64,000 nt of DNA from Streptomyces hundungensis (GCF_003627815.1 NZ_CP032698.1:6200001-6264000), one strand, 5' to 3'. Shown: positions 50,587-60,621, counted from the stretch's first letter. Numbers and translations are program-made. Notes: a model not told the origin generated them from the letters alone.

Positions 50587-51773
50587 GGTGACAGGACCGA
50601 GGGAGTGCGCGGCGAGACGGTGGTGCGCCACAGGATGCGGCAGGCCAGGAGGGAGGCCCAGACCAGCAGGCCGTTGCGTACGGTGAGCAGGAGCAGGCCC
50701 AGCCAGTCGCCGGCGACCACGTGCGAGAACCAGATCGGGAACTCCAGGAACGTCACCCCCGTGGCGGCCAGGACGAGCCGCGCGGGGCGGGCCATCGGGC
50801 CGCGTCGGTGGACCAGGCACACCGCGGCGAGACCCACCAGCCACAGCATGTACTGGGGGCTGATGACCCGGCTCGTCGTCGTGAACAGCAGCACCGCCGT
50901 GAACGCCGCGTCCGCGGGGGTGCTCGGACGCATCGGCCCCCCGGCCCGTACGCGCCACAGCAGCAGCCAGCCGAAGGCGAGCACGGTCAGCGCCATCGAC
51001 AGGGCGGACACCAGCGGCACATAGGGCCCGAGGAACTCCACCGAGCCGTAGTTGAGCTGGACCGTGCCCCGCCAGCCGAACAGCCGGGCCAGATGGAAGA
51101 CCAGCGCGCCCAGCGACTCGACCTCCGTGCCCCGCTCCCGCTGGAAGGTGAGGAAGGCGAACGCGCCGGGCGCCGCCGCCACACACGCCGTCAGCAGCGC
51201 GGCGGCGCTCACCGCGGCCGCCGTCCAGGCCCGCCTCGGCGCACGGATCAGCAGCAGGGCGGGCCACCCCTTCAACAAGGCCCCGAACGCGGCGAGCGCG
51301 CCCAGGACGCGCGGCCGGCCGACTCCCGCCAGCAGCGCGGCGACCGCGACGGCCGTCACCATCAGGTCGTAGCGGGCGTACGCGGTCGGGCCGAGCAGCG
51401 CCACCCCGAGCGTCCACACCCACGCGCCGTTCAGGGACCTGCCCGGCCGGTCCGCCGCGTACATCAGGAGGCAGAAGACCACCGCGTCCGCCAGGAAGAC
51501 GAGCGCGAAGAACGCGGTCGCGTAGTCGAGGAACGGCAGGGCCGCGGGCGAGAGGATCGCCAGGGCGGCGGCCGGCGGGTACTGCCAGGTGACGTCGTCC
51601 AGCGGATAGGTGCCGGTCGCGAGCACCTGGGACCAGCCCTGGTAGATGGCGTGGACGTCGCTGGTGACGTCCGGGCCCGGCAGCAGCAGCACCCTGAAGG
51701 CGCAGAGCAACAGCAGGAAGCGGGTCACGGCCCAGGTGGCCGCCACCGCGAGGGGGCGCCGGGGGATGCTCAT
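50547..51773 (-). CDS. GT87-like membrane mannosyltransferase
   Basis: 408 residues from ATG 51773. About ten helices; the outer first loop has DVHAIYQGWSQVLATGTYPLDD and WQYPPAAALAI, typical of GT-C polyprenyl-phosphate mannose-dependent enzymes (acidic Asp near the first loop). In mycobacteria GT87 members add alpha-1,2-mannose to lipoglycans. It is divergent from the PimB'-like gene, which supports a lipoglycan role. The specific linkage is not known. Confidence 0.85.
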   Translation of the reverse strand: MSIPRRPLAVAATWAVTRFLLLLCAFRVLLLPGPDVTSDVHAIYQGWSQVLATGTYPLDDVTWQYPPAAALAILSPAALPFLDYATAFFALVFLADAVVFCLLMYAADRPGRSLNGAWVWTLGVALLGPTAYARYDLMVTAVAVAALLAGVGRPRVLGALAAFGALLKGWPALLLIRAPRRAWTAAAVSAAALLTACVAAAPGAFAFLTFQRERGTEVESLGALVFHLARLFGWRGTVQLNYGSVEFLGPYVPLVSALSMALTVLAFGWLLLWRVRAGGPMRPSTPADAAFTAVLLFTTTSRVISPQYMLWLVGLAAVCLVHRRGPMARPARLVLAATGVTFLEFPIWFSHVVAGDWLGLLLLTVRNGLLVWASLLACRILWRTTVSPRTPSVLSPQPARAGEPSTTR

Positions 51774-51932
51774 GATGTCCGTCTCGTCCTCGTTTCGGGG
51801 GCCCGGAGCCGCCATGATGCCGGGTGCCCCGCTCCGTCCGGCGTCAGGCGGGGCCGAGCCCGACGGTTGCGGGGCGCCGACCGGGCCCGCCCGCCGCGTC
51901 CGCGCGCGCCGGGTTCGGTACTGTCGGCGGCG

Positions 51933-53075
51933 ATGCACAAGACCTTGATCGTGACCAATGACTTCCCGCCGCGCCCGGGCGGGATCCAGGCGTTCCTGCA
52001 CAACATGGCGCTGCGACTCGACCCCGAACAGGTCGTCGTGTACGCCTCGACGTGGAAGCGCGGCCAGGAGGGCGCGGCGGCGACCGCCGCGTTCGACGCC
52101 GAACAGCCCTTCACCGTCGTACGGGACCGCACCACGATGCTGCTCCCGACGCCCCGGGTCACCCGGCGGGCCGTCGGGCTGCTGCGCGAACACGGCTGCT
52201 CCTCCGTGTGGTTCGGGGCGGCCGCCCCGCTCGGCCTCATGGGCCCCGCGCTGCGCCGGGCCGGCGCGGAGCGGCTCGTGGCGACCACCCACGGGCACGA
52301 GGCCGGCTGGGCCCAACTCCCCGTCGCGCGGCAGCTGTTGAGGCGCATCGGTGAGGGCACCGACACCATCACCTACCTCGGCGAGTACACCCGCTCGCGG
52401 ATCGCGGGCGCGCTCACCCCGCAGGCGGCGGCCCGCATGGTCCAACTGCCGCCCGGCGTCGACGAGAAGACCTTCCACCCCGGCTCCGGCGGCGACGCCG
52501 TACGCGAGCGGCTCGGGCTCACCGACCGGCCCGTGGTGGTCTGCGTCTCACGGCTCGTGCCGCGCAAGGGGCAGGACACGCTGATCCTCGCCCTCCCGGC
52601 GATCCTCGCGCAGGTGCCGGACGCGGTCCTGCTCATCGTGGGTGGCGGCCCCTACGAGGCGGAGCTGCGCAAGCTCGCGGCCGACACCGGGGTCGCGTCC
52701 TCGGTCCGCTTCACCGGGGCGGTGCCGTGGGCCGAGCTGCCCGCGCACTACGGGGCGGGGGACGTCTTCGCGATGCCCTGCCGCACGCGGCGCGGCGGCC
52801 TGGACGTCGAAGGCCTCGGCATCGTCTACCTGGAGGCCTCCGCGACCGGCCTGCCCGTGGTGGCCGGCGACTCCGGCGGCGCGCCGGACGCGGTCCTGGA
52901 CGGCGAGACGGGCTTCGTCGTACGGGGCGGCTCCCCCGAGGACTCGGCGGCCCGCATCGTGACCCTGCTCCAGGACGCGGGGCTGCGGGGGCGGATGGGG
53001 GAGCGGGGGAGGGCGTGGGTGGAGGAGCGCTGGCGCTGGGACCTCCTGGCGCGGAAGCTGCGCGGCTTGCTGTAA
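51933..53075 (+). CDS. GT4 mannosyltransferase, PimB'-like
   Basis: 380 residues from ATG. VTNDFPPRPGGIQAFLHNMAL is the N-terminal GT-B loop, VSRLVPRKGQDTLILALP the start of the sugar-nucleotide domain, and EGLGIVYLEASATGLPVVAGDSGG the Glu-x7-Glu motif. It closely resembles PimB', which adds the second mannose to phosphatidylinositol mannosides. Adjacent GT87 and FadD-like genes match the mycobacterial order. Repeats follow. Confidence 0.9.
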   Translation: MHKTLIVTNDFPPRPGGIQAFLHNMALRLDPEQVVVYASTWKRGQEGAAATAAFDAEQPFTVVRDRTTMLLPTPRVTRRAVGLLREHGCSSVWFGAAAPLGLMGPALRRAGAERLVATTHGHEAGWAQLPVARQLLRRIGEGTDTITYLGEYTRSRIAGALTPQAAARMVQLPPGVDEKTFHPGSGGDAVRERLGLTDRPVVVCVSRLVPRKGQDTLILALPAILAQVPDAVLLIVGGGPYEAELRKLAADTGVASSVRFTGAVPWAELPAHYGAGDVFAMPCRTRRGGLDVEGLGIVYLEASATGLPVVAGDSGGAPDAVLDGETGFVVRGGSPEDSAARIVTLLQDAGLRGRMGERGRAWVEERWRWDLLARKLRGLL

Positions 53076-53116
53076 CGGGCCCGTTCGGCCCCCGGCCGAC
53101 TGCGGGCGAGGCCATT

Positions 53117-53540
53117 GCGCAGTTCCCCGCGCCCCTGAAACCCGTCTGCGTCTGCGGGCCACGGGCGGCTGCTCGCGCAGTTCCCCGCGCCCCTAAACCC
53201 TCTCGACCCTGCGGACCGTGCCCGCGTCTCGCGCAGTTCCCCGCGCCCCCAAGAAAACCCGCTTTCGTCTGCGGGCCGTGGCTGGCTGGTCGCGCAGTTC
53301 CCCGCGCCCCTAAAAGCCCTTCGGTCTGCGGACCGTGCTCGCTTCTCGCGCAGTTCCTCGCGCCCCTTAAGTGCTCGGTGCTGGCCAGTGCAGGCCACCT
53401 CAGCCCGTCCGGCGTTTGAGGACGAGCGCCGTTCAGGCGCGATACGGGGTCTGGGGCGGAGCCCCAGGAGGCCCGGAACCATCCAACCCCCGTCACGGGC
53501 GGGTGGGTGGGCAAGGCGCCTCGGGGTCTGGGGCGGAGCC
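53117..53540. repeat. Dispersed GC-rich repeats (five GCGCAGTTCCCCGCGCC copies plus palindromic module)
   Basis: GCGCAGTTCCCCGCGCCCCT-like units start at 53117, 53175, 53231, 53292 and 53348, 56-61 bases apart, and are followed by a module CTCAGCCCGTCCGGCG, GAGGACGAGCGCC and CTGGGGCGGAGCCCCAG (repeated near 53523). They are the same sequences as in the array at 41396, here on the opposite strand. They fill the gap of about 500 bases between the PimB'-like gene and the acyl-CoA ligase. No gene is seen. Confidence 0.9.
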
Positions 53541-53585
53541 CCAGGGGGTGCGGGGTCGGGGGCGGAGCCCGGGGGCCCCTGGGGG

Positions 53586-55382
53586 CTAGGGGGTGTAGAT
53601 CGCTTCGATCTCGTCCGCGAAATCCTTGGCCACGACATTCCGCTTGAGCTTCAGCGACGGCGTGATGTGCCCCGCCTCCTCCGTGAACTGTGCCCCGAGG
53701 ATCCGGAACTTGCGTACCGACTCCGCCTTGGAGACCGCTGCGTTGCCGTCGTCCACCGCCCGCTGCACCTCCGCGAGGAGCTCCGCGTCGTCGCGCAGCG
53801 AGATCGCCGTGGCCCCCACGGGCTTGCCGTGTTCCTCCGCCCAGCGCCCGAGGAACTCCTCGTCCAGCGTGATGAGCGCGCCCACGAAGGGCCGCCCGTC
53901 GCCGACGACCATGCACTCGGCGACCAGGGCGTGCCCGCGGATGCGGTCCTCGATGACGGCGGGGGCGACGTTCTTGCCGCCCGCCGTGACGATGATCTCC
54001 TTCTTGCGGCCGGTGATCGCGAGGTAGCCGTCCTCGTCGAGGGTGCCGATGTCACCGGTGTGGAACCAGCCGTCCGCCAGCGCCTCGGCGGTCGCGGACT
54101 CGTTGTTCCAGTAGCTCTGGAAGAGGTGCTCGCCGTGGAGCAGCACCTCGCCGTCGTCCGCGATCCGGACCACCGAACCCGGCAGCGGCTGACCGACCGT
54201 GCCGATCTTGGGCCGGTCCCACGGGTTGAAGGCGGTCGCGGCGCAGGACTCGGTGAGGCCGTAGCCCTCCAGGACCGTGAAGCCGATGCCGCGGAAGAAG
54301 TGGCCGAGCCGCTCGCCCAGCGGCGCGCCGCCGGAGATCGCGTACTCGCCGCGTCCGCCGAGCACCGCCCGCAGCTTGCTGTAGACGAGCTTGTCGAAGA
54401 CCTTGTGTTTGAGCTTGAGCCCGATGGACGGCCCGGCGTCCGTGCTGAGCGCCTTGCTGTAGGCGATCGCGGTGCCGGCGGCCTTGTCGAAGATCTTGCC
54501 CTTGCCGTCGGCCTGCGCCTTGGCGCGCGCCGAGTTGTAGACCTTCTCGAAGACGCGCGGCACGCCGAGGATCAACGTCGGCCGGAACGAGGCGAGTTCA
54601 TCGGTGAGGTTCTTGATGTCCGGTACGCAGCCGAGCTTGATCGGCGCCATCACCGAGGCCACCTCGACCAGCCGGCCGAAGACATGGGCGACGGGGAGGA
54701 AGAGCAGGACCGAGCACTCGCCGGTGCGGAAGAGCGGCTTGAGGCGCTCCACCACGTTGCCGCACTCGGCGAAGAACGCACGGTGGGTCAGCACACAGCC
54801 CTTGGGGCGGCCGGTGGTGCCCGAGGTGTAGACGATGGTCGCCGGGTCGTCGGCGTGCGCCGAGGACATCCGGGCGTCGAGCACGGCGTCCGGGACGTCC
54901 GCGCCGGTCGCGGCGAGCCGGGCGACGGCGTCGGCCTCGACCTGCCAGATGCCCTTGAGGGCGGGCAGCCCGGCCCGGACCGACTCCACCGATGCCTCGT
55001 GCGCCGGGGACTCGACGATGGCGAGCGTCGCGGCGGAGTCGCCGAGGATCCACTGGATCTGCTCGGGCGAGCTGGTCTCGTACACCGGCACGGTGACGGC
55101 GCCCGCGCTCCAGATCGCGAAGTCGATCAGCACCCACTCATAGCGGGTGCGCGAGAGCAGGGCGACGCGGTCGCCCGCCTCGACGCCCGCGGCGATCAGG
55201 CCCTTGGCGACGGCGCGCACCTCGGCGAGGAACTGGCGGGCGGTGACATCGGCCCAGGCACCCGCGATCTTGCGGCCCATCACCGCGACATCGGGGTGCT
55301 GAGCGGCATTGCGGCGGATCAGATCCGTCAGGTTGCCGTCCGAAGGGACCTCGTACAGGGCCGGAAGGCTGAACTCGCGCAA
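53586..55382 (-). CDS. Long-chain fatty-acid--CoA ligase, FadD15-like
   Basis: 598 residues from TTG 55382, with GAGGAG nine bases upstream. ANL-superfamily core: TIVYTSGTTGRPKGCVLTH (P-loop), VLEGYGLTESCAATAFNPW, DGWFHTGDIGTLDEDGYLAI and the hinge/lysine KLKRNVVAKDFADEI. The long insertions (KAQADGKGKIFDKAAGTAI) mark the ACSL type. It activates fatty acids to acyl-CoA. FadD15 lies in the same place in mycobacteria. Confidence 0.96.
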   Translation of the reverse strand: MREFSLPALYEVPSDGNLTDLIRRNAAQHPDVAVMGRKIAGAWADVTARQFLAEVRAVAKGLIAAGVEAGDRVALLSRTRYEWVLIDFAIWSAGAVTVPVYETSSPEQIQWILGDSAATLAIVESPAHEASVESVRAGLPALKGIWQVEADAVARLAATGADVPDAVLDARMSSAHADDPATIVYTSGTTGRPKGCVLTHRAFFAECGNVVERLKPLFRTGECSVLLFLPVAHVFGRLVEVASVMAPIKLGCVPDIKNLTDELASFRPTLILGVPRVFEKVYNSARAKAQADGKGKIFDKAAGTAIAYSKALSTDAGPSIGLKLKHKVFDKLVYSKLRAVLGGRGEYAISGGAPLGERLGHFFRGIGFTVLEGYGLTESCAATAFNPWDRPKIGTVGQPLPGSVVRIADDGEVLLHGEHLFQSYWNNESATAEALADGWFHTGDIGTLDEDGYLAITGRKKEIIVTAGGKNVAPAVIEDRIRGHALVAECMVVGDGRPFVGALITLDEEFLGRWAEEHGKPVGATAISLRDDAELLAEVQRAVDDGNAAVSKAESVRKFRILGAQFTEEAGHITPSLKLKRNVVAKDFADEIEAIYTP

Positions 55383-55657
55383 GACTGCTGCTCCTCATCG
55401 GGCGCCGGTGCCACGGCTCTGTGTGACGCACCGGCTGCGGTCCAAGATCGGGCAGGTGCCCGGCGGATCCGTGGGGGGCGGAACTGACGAGCACGACTGG
55501 ACTGCCCGGACGTTACCCACCGGTAGTGGGTTCCGGATAGGGGGTTCTGGCCAGATGTTCGGTGCGTCACACATGTTTGACACTGCTTCGCGCACAGTAG
55601 TCCACACCTTTGACCACCCGGAAGTAACCGCAGGTCCGACGGCCTAAGGTGATCCGC

Positions 55658-56419
55658 ATGCGAGTTCATGTGGTCAGTGACGTGCACGGGAACGCCGAGG
55701 GCCTGGCCAAGGCGGGTGAGGGCGCCGATGCCCTGATCTGCCTCGGTGACCTGGTCCTCTTCCTCGACTACGCCGACCACTCGCGCGGCATCTTCCCCGA
55801 CCTCTTCGGCGTCGACAACGCCGACCGGATCGTCGCCCTGCGCACCGCCCGGCGCTTCGAGGAGGCCCGTGAGCTGGGGCGTTCGCTCTGGGCCGGCCTG
55901 GACCGGGAGGCCGCGATCGAGGCCGCGGTCCGCCGCCAGTACGCCGAGCTGTTCGCCGCCTTCCCCACCCCGACGTACGCCACGTACGGCAACGTCGACC
56001 TGCCGCACCTCTGGCCGCAGTACGCGGGCCCGGGCACCACCGTCCTGGACGGGCAGCGCGTGGAGATAGCCGGGCGCGTCTTCGGCTTCGTCGGCGGCGG
56101 GCTGCGCACGCCCATGCGCACGCCGCATGAGATCTCCGACGAGGAGTACGCCGCCAAGGTCGAGGCGCTCGGCGAGGTCGACGTGCTCTGCTCGCACATC
56201 CCGCCCGAGGTCCCCGAGCTCGTGTACGACACCGTCGCCCGCCGCTTCGAACGCGGCTCGCGCGCCCTGCTCGCGGCGATCGAGAAGACCCGGCCCCGCT
56301 ACTCCCTCTTCGGCCACGTCCACCAGCCGCTGGCCCGGCGGATGCGGATCGGCCGCACCGAGTGCGTGAACGTCGGCCACTTCGCGGCCACCTCCCGCCC
56401 CTTCGCCCTCCAGTGGTGA
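55658..56419 (+). CDS. Calcineurin-like metallophosphoesterase
   Basis: 253 residues from ATG 55658. Metal motifs: VVSDVHGNAEGL, LICLGDLVLF, ATYGNVDLPHL and LCSHIPPEV, ending in FGHVHQPLARRM (GHxH). The family hydrolyses phosphoesters; substrate unknown. It is divergent from the acyl-CoA ligase and precedes the SRPBCC gene. Confidence 0.9.
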   Translation: MRVHVVSDVHGNAEGLAKAGEGADALICLGDLVLFLDYADHSRGIFPDLFGVDNADRIVALRTARRFEEARELGRSLWAGLDREAAIEAAVRRQYAELFAAFPTPTYATYGNVDLPHLWPQYAGPGTTVLDGQRVEIAGRVFGFVGGGLRTPMRTPHEISDEEYAAKVEALGEVDVLCSHIPPEVPELVYDTVARRFERGSRALLAAIEKTRPRYSLFGHVHQPLARRMRIGRTECVNVGHFAATSRPFALQW

Positions 56420-56545
56420 TCCGGCCACTGGAGTGGGCGCCGACCCGCACGCGATAGCCTGCACGCACATCTCCCCATCAACGACGGCCCCGCCGGGCGG
56501 GGGAGACCCAGACCCACCGGACCGCGCACTGGAGGAGCCACGACG

Positions 56546-57025
56546 ATGGCGGAACACACCAGCTCGTCTATCACCATCGAGGCAACCCCCGCCGACGTCA
56601 TGGGGGTGATCGCGGACTTCGCCCGCTATCCCGAGTGGACCGGCGAGGTGAAGGAGGCCGAGGTGCTCGCCACCGACGCCGCCGGCCACGCCGAGAAGGT
56701 GCGGCTGCTGCTGGACGCGGGCGCCATCAAGGACGACCACACCCTCGCCTACACCTGGAACGGCAACACGGTCAGCTGGACGCTGGTCAAGTCCCAGATG
56801 CTGCGCACCCTCGACGGCTCGTACATCCTCGCGGACGCCCCCGGCGGACGGACCGAGGTCACCTACCGGCTCACCGTCGACGTCAAGATCCCCATGCTCG
56901 GCATGATCAAGCGCAAGGCCGAGAAGGTCATCATCGACCGCGCCCTGGCCGGCCTGAAGAAGCGCGTCGAAAGCGGTTCGGGCGGCGCCGAGGCCGGTTC
57001 CGCCGACGGGACCAAGAAGCTCTAG
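56546..57025 (+). CDS. SRPBCC-fold lipid-binding protein
   Basis: 159 residues from ATG with GGAGGAG upstream. ITIEATPADVMGVIADFARYPEWTGEV is the start of a START/polyketide-cyclase-like fold, with EVTYRLTVDVKIPMLGMIK at the end. Such proteins bind lipids or hydrophobic molecules. The tail is Gly/Ala rich. It matches the mycobacterial neighbour of the ArsA-like ATPase. The ATPase start follows two bases after the stop. Confidence 0.9.
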   Translation: MAEHTSSSITIEATPADVMGVIADFARYPEWTGEVKEAEVLATDAAGHAEKVRLLLDAGAIKDDHTLAYTWNGNTVSWTLVKSQMLRTLDGSYILADAPGGRTEVTYRLTVDVKIPMLGMIKRKAEKVIIDRALAGLKKRVESGSGGAEAGSADGTKKL

Positions 57026-57027
57026 AC

Positions 57028-58158
57028 GTGCGTACGGTCCTGGTCACCGGCCCCGGCGGCGCGGGCCGCACCACCGTCGCGGCGGCGACCGCGCGCGCCG
57101 CCGCCCGGCGCGGCACCCGGGTCACCCTGCTGACCGCGGACCGGCTGCCCGGCGAACTCGCCGGGGTCACCGTCCGGCGCATCGACGCGGCGGCCCACTT
57201 CCGCGCCGAACTCCTCGCCTTCCAGGACCGCGCGGGCGCCGCCCTCGACCTGCTCGGCGCCTCCCGCCTGGACGCCGAGGAACTCACCGAACTCCCCGGC
57301 GCCGAACAGCTCGCCCTGCTCGCCGCCCTGCGCGAGGCGGCGGCCGACGAACCCGGCCTGCTCGTCGTCGACCTGCCGCCCGCCGACCGCGCGCTCGCCA
57401 CCCTCGCCCTGCCCGAGCAGCTGCGCCGCTATCTGCGCCGGCTCCTGCCGCCCGAGCGCCAGGCCGCCCGCTCGCTGCGCCCGGTCCTCGCCCAGCTCGC
57501 CGGGGTGCCCATGCCCGCGCAGTGGCTGTACGAGACCGCCGCCCGCTGGGACCGTGAACTGGCCGCCGTTCAGGCCGTGATCGAGGACGCGGGCACCACC
57601 GTGCGGCTGGTCGCGGAGCCGGGGCCCGCCGCGGCCGAGGCGCTGGGCACCGCACGGCTCGGCATCGCCGTGCACGGCCTCGCCCTCGACGCGGTGGTCG
57701 CCAACCGGCTGCTGCCCGCCGAGACCCCCGACCCCTGGCTCGCCGGGCTCGTCGCCCAGCAGCGCAAGCACCTGGACGAGCTGGCCGGGGAGTTCCCCGC
57801 CGTCCGCGAGGTCGCCCACCTCGGCCGCGATCCGCGCGGCGACGACGACCTCGACCTGCTCGACGCCGCATACGGACCCGACGAGAGCGTCCCCCCGCCC
57901 CCGCGCTGGAGCGTCCGGGACCGGCTCGCCGAGGACGACGTCCTGGTGTGGAGCCTGCCGCTGCCCGGCGCCGTCAAGGACGGGCTCTCGCTGGTGCGGC
58001 GCGGCGACGAACTCCTGCTCACCGTCGGCCCGTTCCGGCGGATCGTGCCGCTGCCCTCGGCGCTGCGCCGCTGCACCGTCACCGGAGCCGGGCTGCACGA
58101 CGGCGTGCTGGACATCCGCTTCGCGCCCGATCCCGAGCTGTGGCCCCGCGGGCAGTGA
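57028..58158 (+). CDS. ArsA/GET3-like ATPase
   Basis: 376 residues from GTG 57028. The deviant P-loop GPGGAGRTTVAAA (residues 8-20) is that of the ArsA family. LLVVDLPPADR is the switch/Walker B region, and VVANRLLPAETPDPW lies in the client-binding half. Only one ATPase half is present, and the second half is domain-degraded. It is paired with the SRPBCC gene, two bases upstream. In mycobacteria the equivalent locus has a pair of ArsA-like genes; role unknown. Confidence 0.85.
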   Translation: MRTVLVTGPGGAGRTTVAAATARAAARRGTRVTLLTADRLPGELAGVTVRRIDAAAHFRAELLAFQDRAGAALDLLGASRLDAEELTELPGAEQLALLAALREAAADEPGLLVVDLPPADRALATLALPEQLRRYLRRLLPPERQAARSLRPVLAQLAGVPMPAQWLYETAARWDRELAAVQAVIEDAGTTVRLVAEPGPAAAEALGTARLGIAVHGLALDAVVANRLLPAETPDPWLAGLVAQQRKHLDELAGEFPAVREVAHLGRDPRGDDDLDLLDAAYGPDESVPPPPRWSVRDRLAEDDVLVWSLPLPGAVKDGLSLVRRGDELLLTVGPFRRIVPLPSALRRCTVTGAGLHDGVLDIRFAPDPELWPRGQ

Positions 58159-58227
58159 ACGCGATACCTCCGTTCGGGTAACGTCGAGAGAAACGACACC
58201 GTAGGAAACCAGCGGCTGGAGTCCGCC

Positions 58228-58704
58228 ATGAGCGAAGCCACCGAGCGCCCCGCCCCCGACGCGGATGCCTGGGCCGACGCCTGCGCCGAGGACCTGGCCG
58301 CCGAGCAGGAACGCCGACGCGCCCAGTACGGCCCCGAGCCGGGGTCCGCCGCCGAGGAGCTGCGCAAGCTGCTGGGCGCCGTCACCGACAAGTTCGCCGG
58401 GCTCTTCGACGGCCCCTCGGGCCTGTCCGGCATGGCGGCCCAGGGCGCCGTGCAGCAGCTCATCAGCCAGGCGAAGGCCGCCGTCGAGCCCGTCATCGAG
58501 CGCAACCCCGAGGTCTTCGACCACCTCGCCGCGGCCGGCGGCGAACTGCTCGCCGCCTACCGCTCGGCCGTCGAGGGCCACGAGAAGCGCTGGACGTCCG
58601 ACGCCGGCCGCACGGGCCCGGGCGGCAAGGGCACCGGCCCCGACGGCACCGGCCGCGACGGCGACCAGGGCCCCGGCCCCACCGAGCACATCGACCTCGA
58701 CTGA
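58228..58704 (+). CDS. DUF5304 family protein
   Basis: 158 residues from ATG. EATERPAPDADAWADACAEDLA, then LLGAVTDKFAGLFDGPSGLSG, AQGAVQQLISQAKAAVEPVI and AAAGGELLAAYRSAVEGHEKRW are helical and acidic. A Gly-rich tail ends HIDLD. Known only as a Streptomyces domain of unknown function beside glkA. Confidence 0.85.
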   Translation: MSEATERPAPDADAWADACAEDLAAEQERRRAQYGPEPGSAAEELRKLLGAVTDKFAGLFDGPSGLSGMAAQGAVQQLISQAKAAVEPVIERNPEVFDHLAAAGGELLAAYRSAVEGHEKRWTSDAGRTGPGGKGTGPDGTGRDGDQGPGPTEHIDLD

Positions 58705-58833
58705 GACCCGACCGGTACGGACGGAGCGCCGCCCCCGTCCCACCCCCCGGACCAACCCGGGCTCGGCACGCTGGGTGCCGCCCCGGCTCGGGTACGGTTG
58801 GCCCTAGCGGGGCTCGACCGAACTGAGGGATTC

Positions 58834-59787
58834 ATGGGACTCACCATCGGTGTCGATATCGGCGGCACGAAGATCGCGGCGGGCGTGGTCGACGAGGAGG
58901 GCAACATCCTCTCGACCCACAAGGTGCCGACTCCCGGCACGCCCGATGCCATCGTGGACGCGATCGCCTCGGCCGTCGACGGCGCGCGCGTCGGACACGA
59001 GATCGTGGGCGTGGGCATCGGGGCCGCCGGTTACGTCAACCGTCAGCGGTCCACCGTCTACTTCGCGCCCAACATCGACTGGCGTCAGGAACCGCTGAAG
59101 GAGAAGGTCGAGCTGCGCGTCGGCCTTCCGGTCGTCGTCGAGAACGACGCCAACGCGGCCGCCTGGGGCGAGTACCGCTTCGGCGCCGGCAAGGGCCACC
59201 GCAACGTCATCTGCATCACGCTCGGCACCGGCCTCGGCGGCGGCATCATCATCGGCAACAAGCTGCGCCGCGGCCACTTCGGCGTGGCCGCCGAGTTCGG
59301 CCACATCCGGATGGTGCCGGACGGCCTGCTGTGCGGCTGCGGCAGCCAGGGCTGCTGGGAGCAGTACGCCTCAGGCCGCGCCCTGGTGCGCTACGCCAAG
59401 CAGCGCGCCAACGCCACGCCCGAGCGCGCCGAGTTCCTGCTCGGGCTCGGCGACGGCACCCCCGAGGGGATCGAGGGCAAGCACATCTCGATGGCCGCCC
59501 GCCAGGGCGACCCGGTGGCGGTCGACTCCTACCGCGAGCTGGCGCGCTGGGCGGGCGCGGGCCTGGCCGACCTGGCCTCGCTCTTCGACCCGTCCGCGTT
59601 CATCGTCGGCGGGGGGCTCTCGGACGAGGGCGAGCTGGTGCTCGACCCCATCCGCAAGTCCTACAAGCGCTGGCTGGTCGGCGGGAACTGGCGCCCGGTC
59701 GCCGATGTGATCGCGGCCCAGCTCGGCAACAAGGCCGGCCTGGTCGGCGCGGCCGACCTCGCGCGCCAGCCCGACCCCATCATGTAG
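58834..59787 (+). CDS. glkA: ROK-family glucokinase
   Basis: 317 residues, the same length as S. coelicolor GlkA. IGVDIGGTKIAAGVVDEEG is the phosphate-binding motif; ENDANAAAWGEYRFGAG, CITLGTGLGGGIIIGNKLRRG and the zinc-binding CGCGSQGCWEQYASGRAL follow. GlkA phosphorylates glucose and is needed for carbon catabolite repression in Streptomyces. It has its own ribosome site (GAGGGA) and is closed by a hairpin. Confidence 0.97.
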   Translation: MGLTIGVDIGGTKIAAGVVDEEGNILSTHKVPTPGTPDAIVDAIASAVDGARVGHEIVGVGIGAAGYVNRQRSTVYFAPNIDWRQEPLKEKVELRVGLPVVVENDANAAAWGEYRFGAGKGHRNVICITLGTGLGGGIIIGNKLRRGHFGVAAEFGHIRMVPDGLLCGCGSQGCWEQYASGRALVRYAKQRANATPERAEFLLGLGDGTPEGIEGKHISMAARQGDPVAVDSYRELARWAGAGLADLASLFDPSAFIVGGGLSDEGELVLDPIRKSYKRWLVGGNWRPVADVIAAQLGNKAGLVGAADLARQPDPIM

Positions 59788-59819
59788 GAGCCGTACCCGC
59801 AGGACCCGTACCACCGACG

Positions 59820-59853
59820 GCGCCCGCCGAGTCCACCCCGGACCGGCGGGCGC
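59820..59853. terminator. Terminator after glkA
   Basis: GCGCCCGCCG (59820-59829) and CGGCGGGCGC (59844-59853) form a perfect 10-bp stem. Confidence 0.85.
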
Positions 59854-59871
59854 TGTCATACGTTGGGGACC

Positions 59872-60621
59872 ATGACCACCCCCGACGGCGGGCTGCCCGC
59901 GTCCGCGACGGAGAGCGGCTCGGCCGTGATCCGTGTCCTCAGCTACAACATCCGCTCGATGCGCGACGACAACGCGGCGCTGGCCCGGGTGATCCGCGCC
60001 TGCGCGCCGGATCTCGTCCTGATCCAGGAGGCGCCCCGCTTCTTCCGCTGGCGCAAGGCCGCGGCGCGCCTCGCGGCGGCGACCGATCTGGTGATCCTGG
60101 GGGGCGGGGCCACGGCGGCGGGCCCGATGCTGCTGTGCTCGCTGCGGGCCACCGTCGAACAAACCGAGGACGTGCTGCTCCCGCTCACCCCCGGCCTGCA
60201 CCGGCGCGGTTTCGCCACCGCGGTGGTACGGATCGGCGGGGCCAGGATCGGCGTGCTGAGCGCCCACCTCAGCCTCCAGGAAGCCGAACGGTACGAGCAG
60301 ACGGGGGCGCTGCTCGACCGGCTCGCCGGGATGGGGGTGGACCATGCGATCGCGGGCGGCGACCTGAACGAACGGCCCGACGGACGCGGCTTCCGGCGGC
60401 TCGCCGGGGCGCTCCAGGACTGCTGGGAAGTGGCGCCGTGGGGTGGGGAGTTCACCTCCACGCCGGCCGATCCCCATCAGCGCATCGACGCGATCTTCGC
60501 GACGGCGGGGGTCGAAGTCCTGGGCTGCGGCGTCCCGTTGGGCCTCGCGGCCCCGGCCGACCTGCGCACGGCCACGGACCACCTGCCGGTGCTGGCCGCC
60601 CTCCGCGTCCCCGGGGCCTGA
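59872..60621 (+). CDS. Endonuclease/exonuclease/phosphatase-family protein
   Basis: 249 residues from ATG 59872. VLSYNIRSMRDDN, LIQEAPRFF, LSAHLSLQEAERYEQ, AGGDLNERPDG and TDHLPVLAALR are the EEP active-site motifs (Asn, Glu, His, Asp-x-Asn, Asp-His). The family includes DNases, phospholipases and sphingomyelinases; I cannot say which. No signal peptide is evident. Confidence 0.9.
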   Translation: MTTPDGGLPASATESGSAVIRVLSYNIRSMRDDNAALARVIRACAPDLVLIQEAPRFFRWRKAAARLAAATDLVILGGGATAAGPMLLCSLRATVEQTEDVLLPLTPGLHRRGFATAVVRIGGARIGVLSAHLSLQEAERYEQTGALLDRLAGMGVDHAIAGGDLNERPDGRGFRRLAGALQDCWEVAPWGGEFTSTPADPHQRIDAIFATAGVEVLGCGVPLGLAAPADLRTATDHLPVLAALRVPGA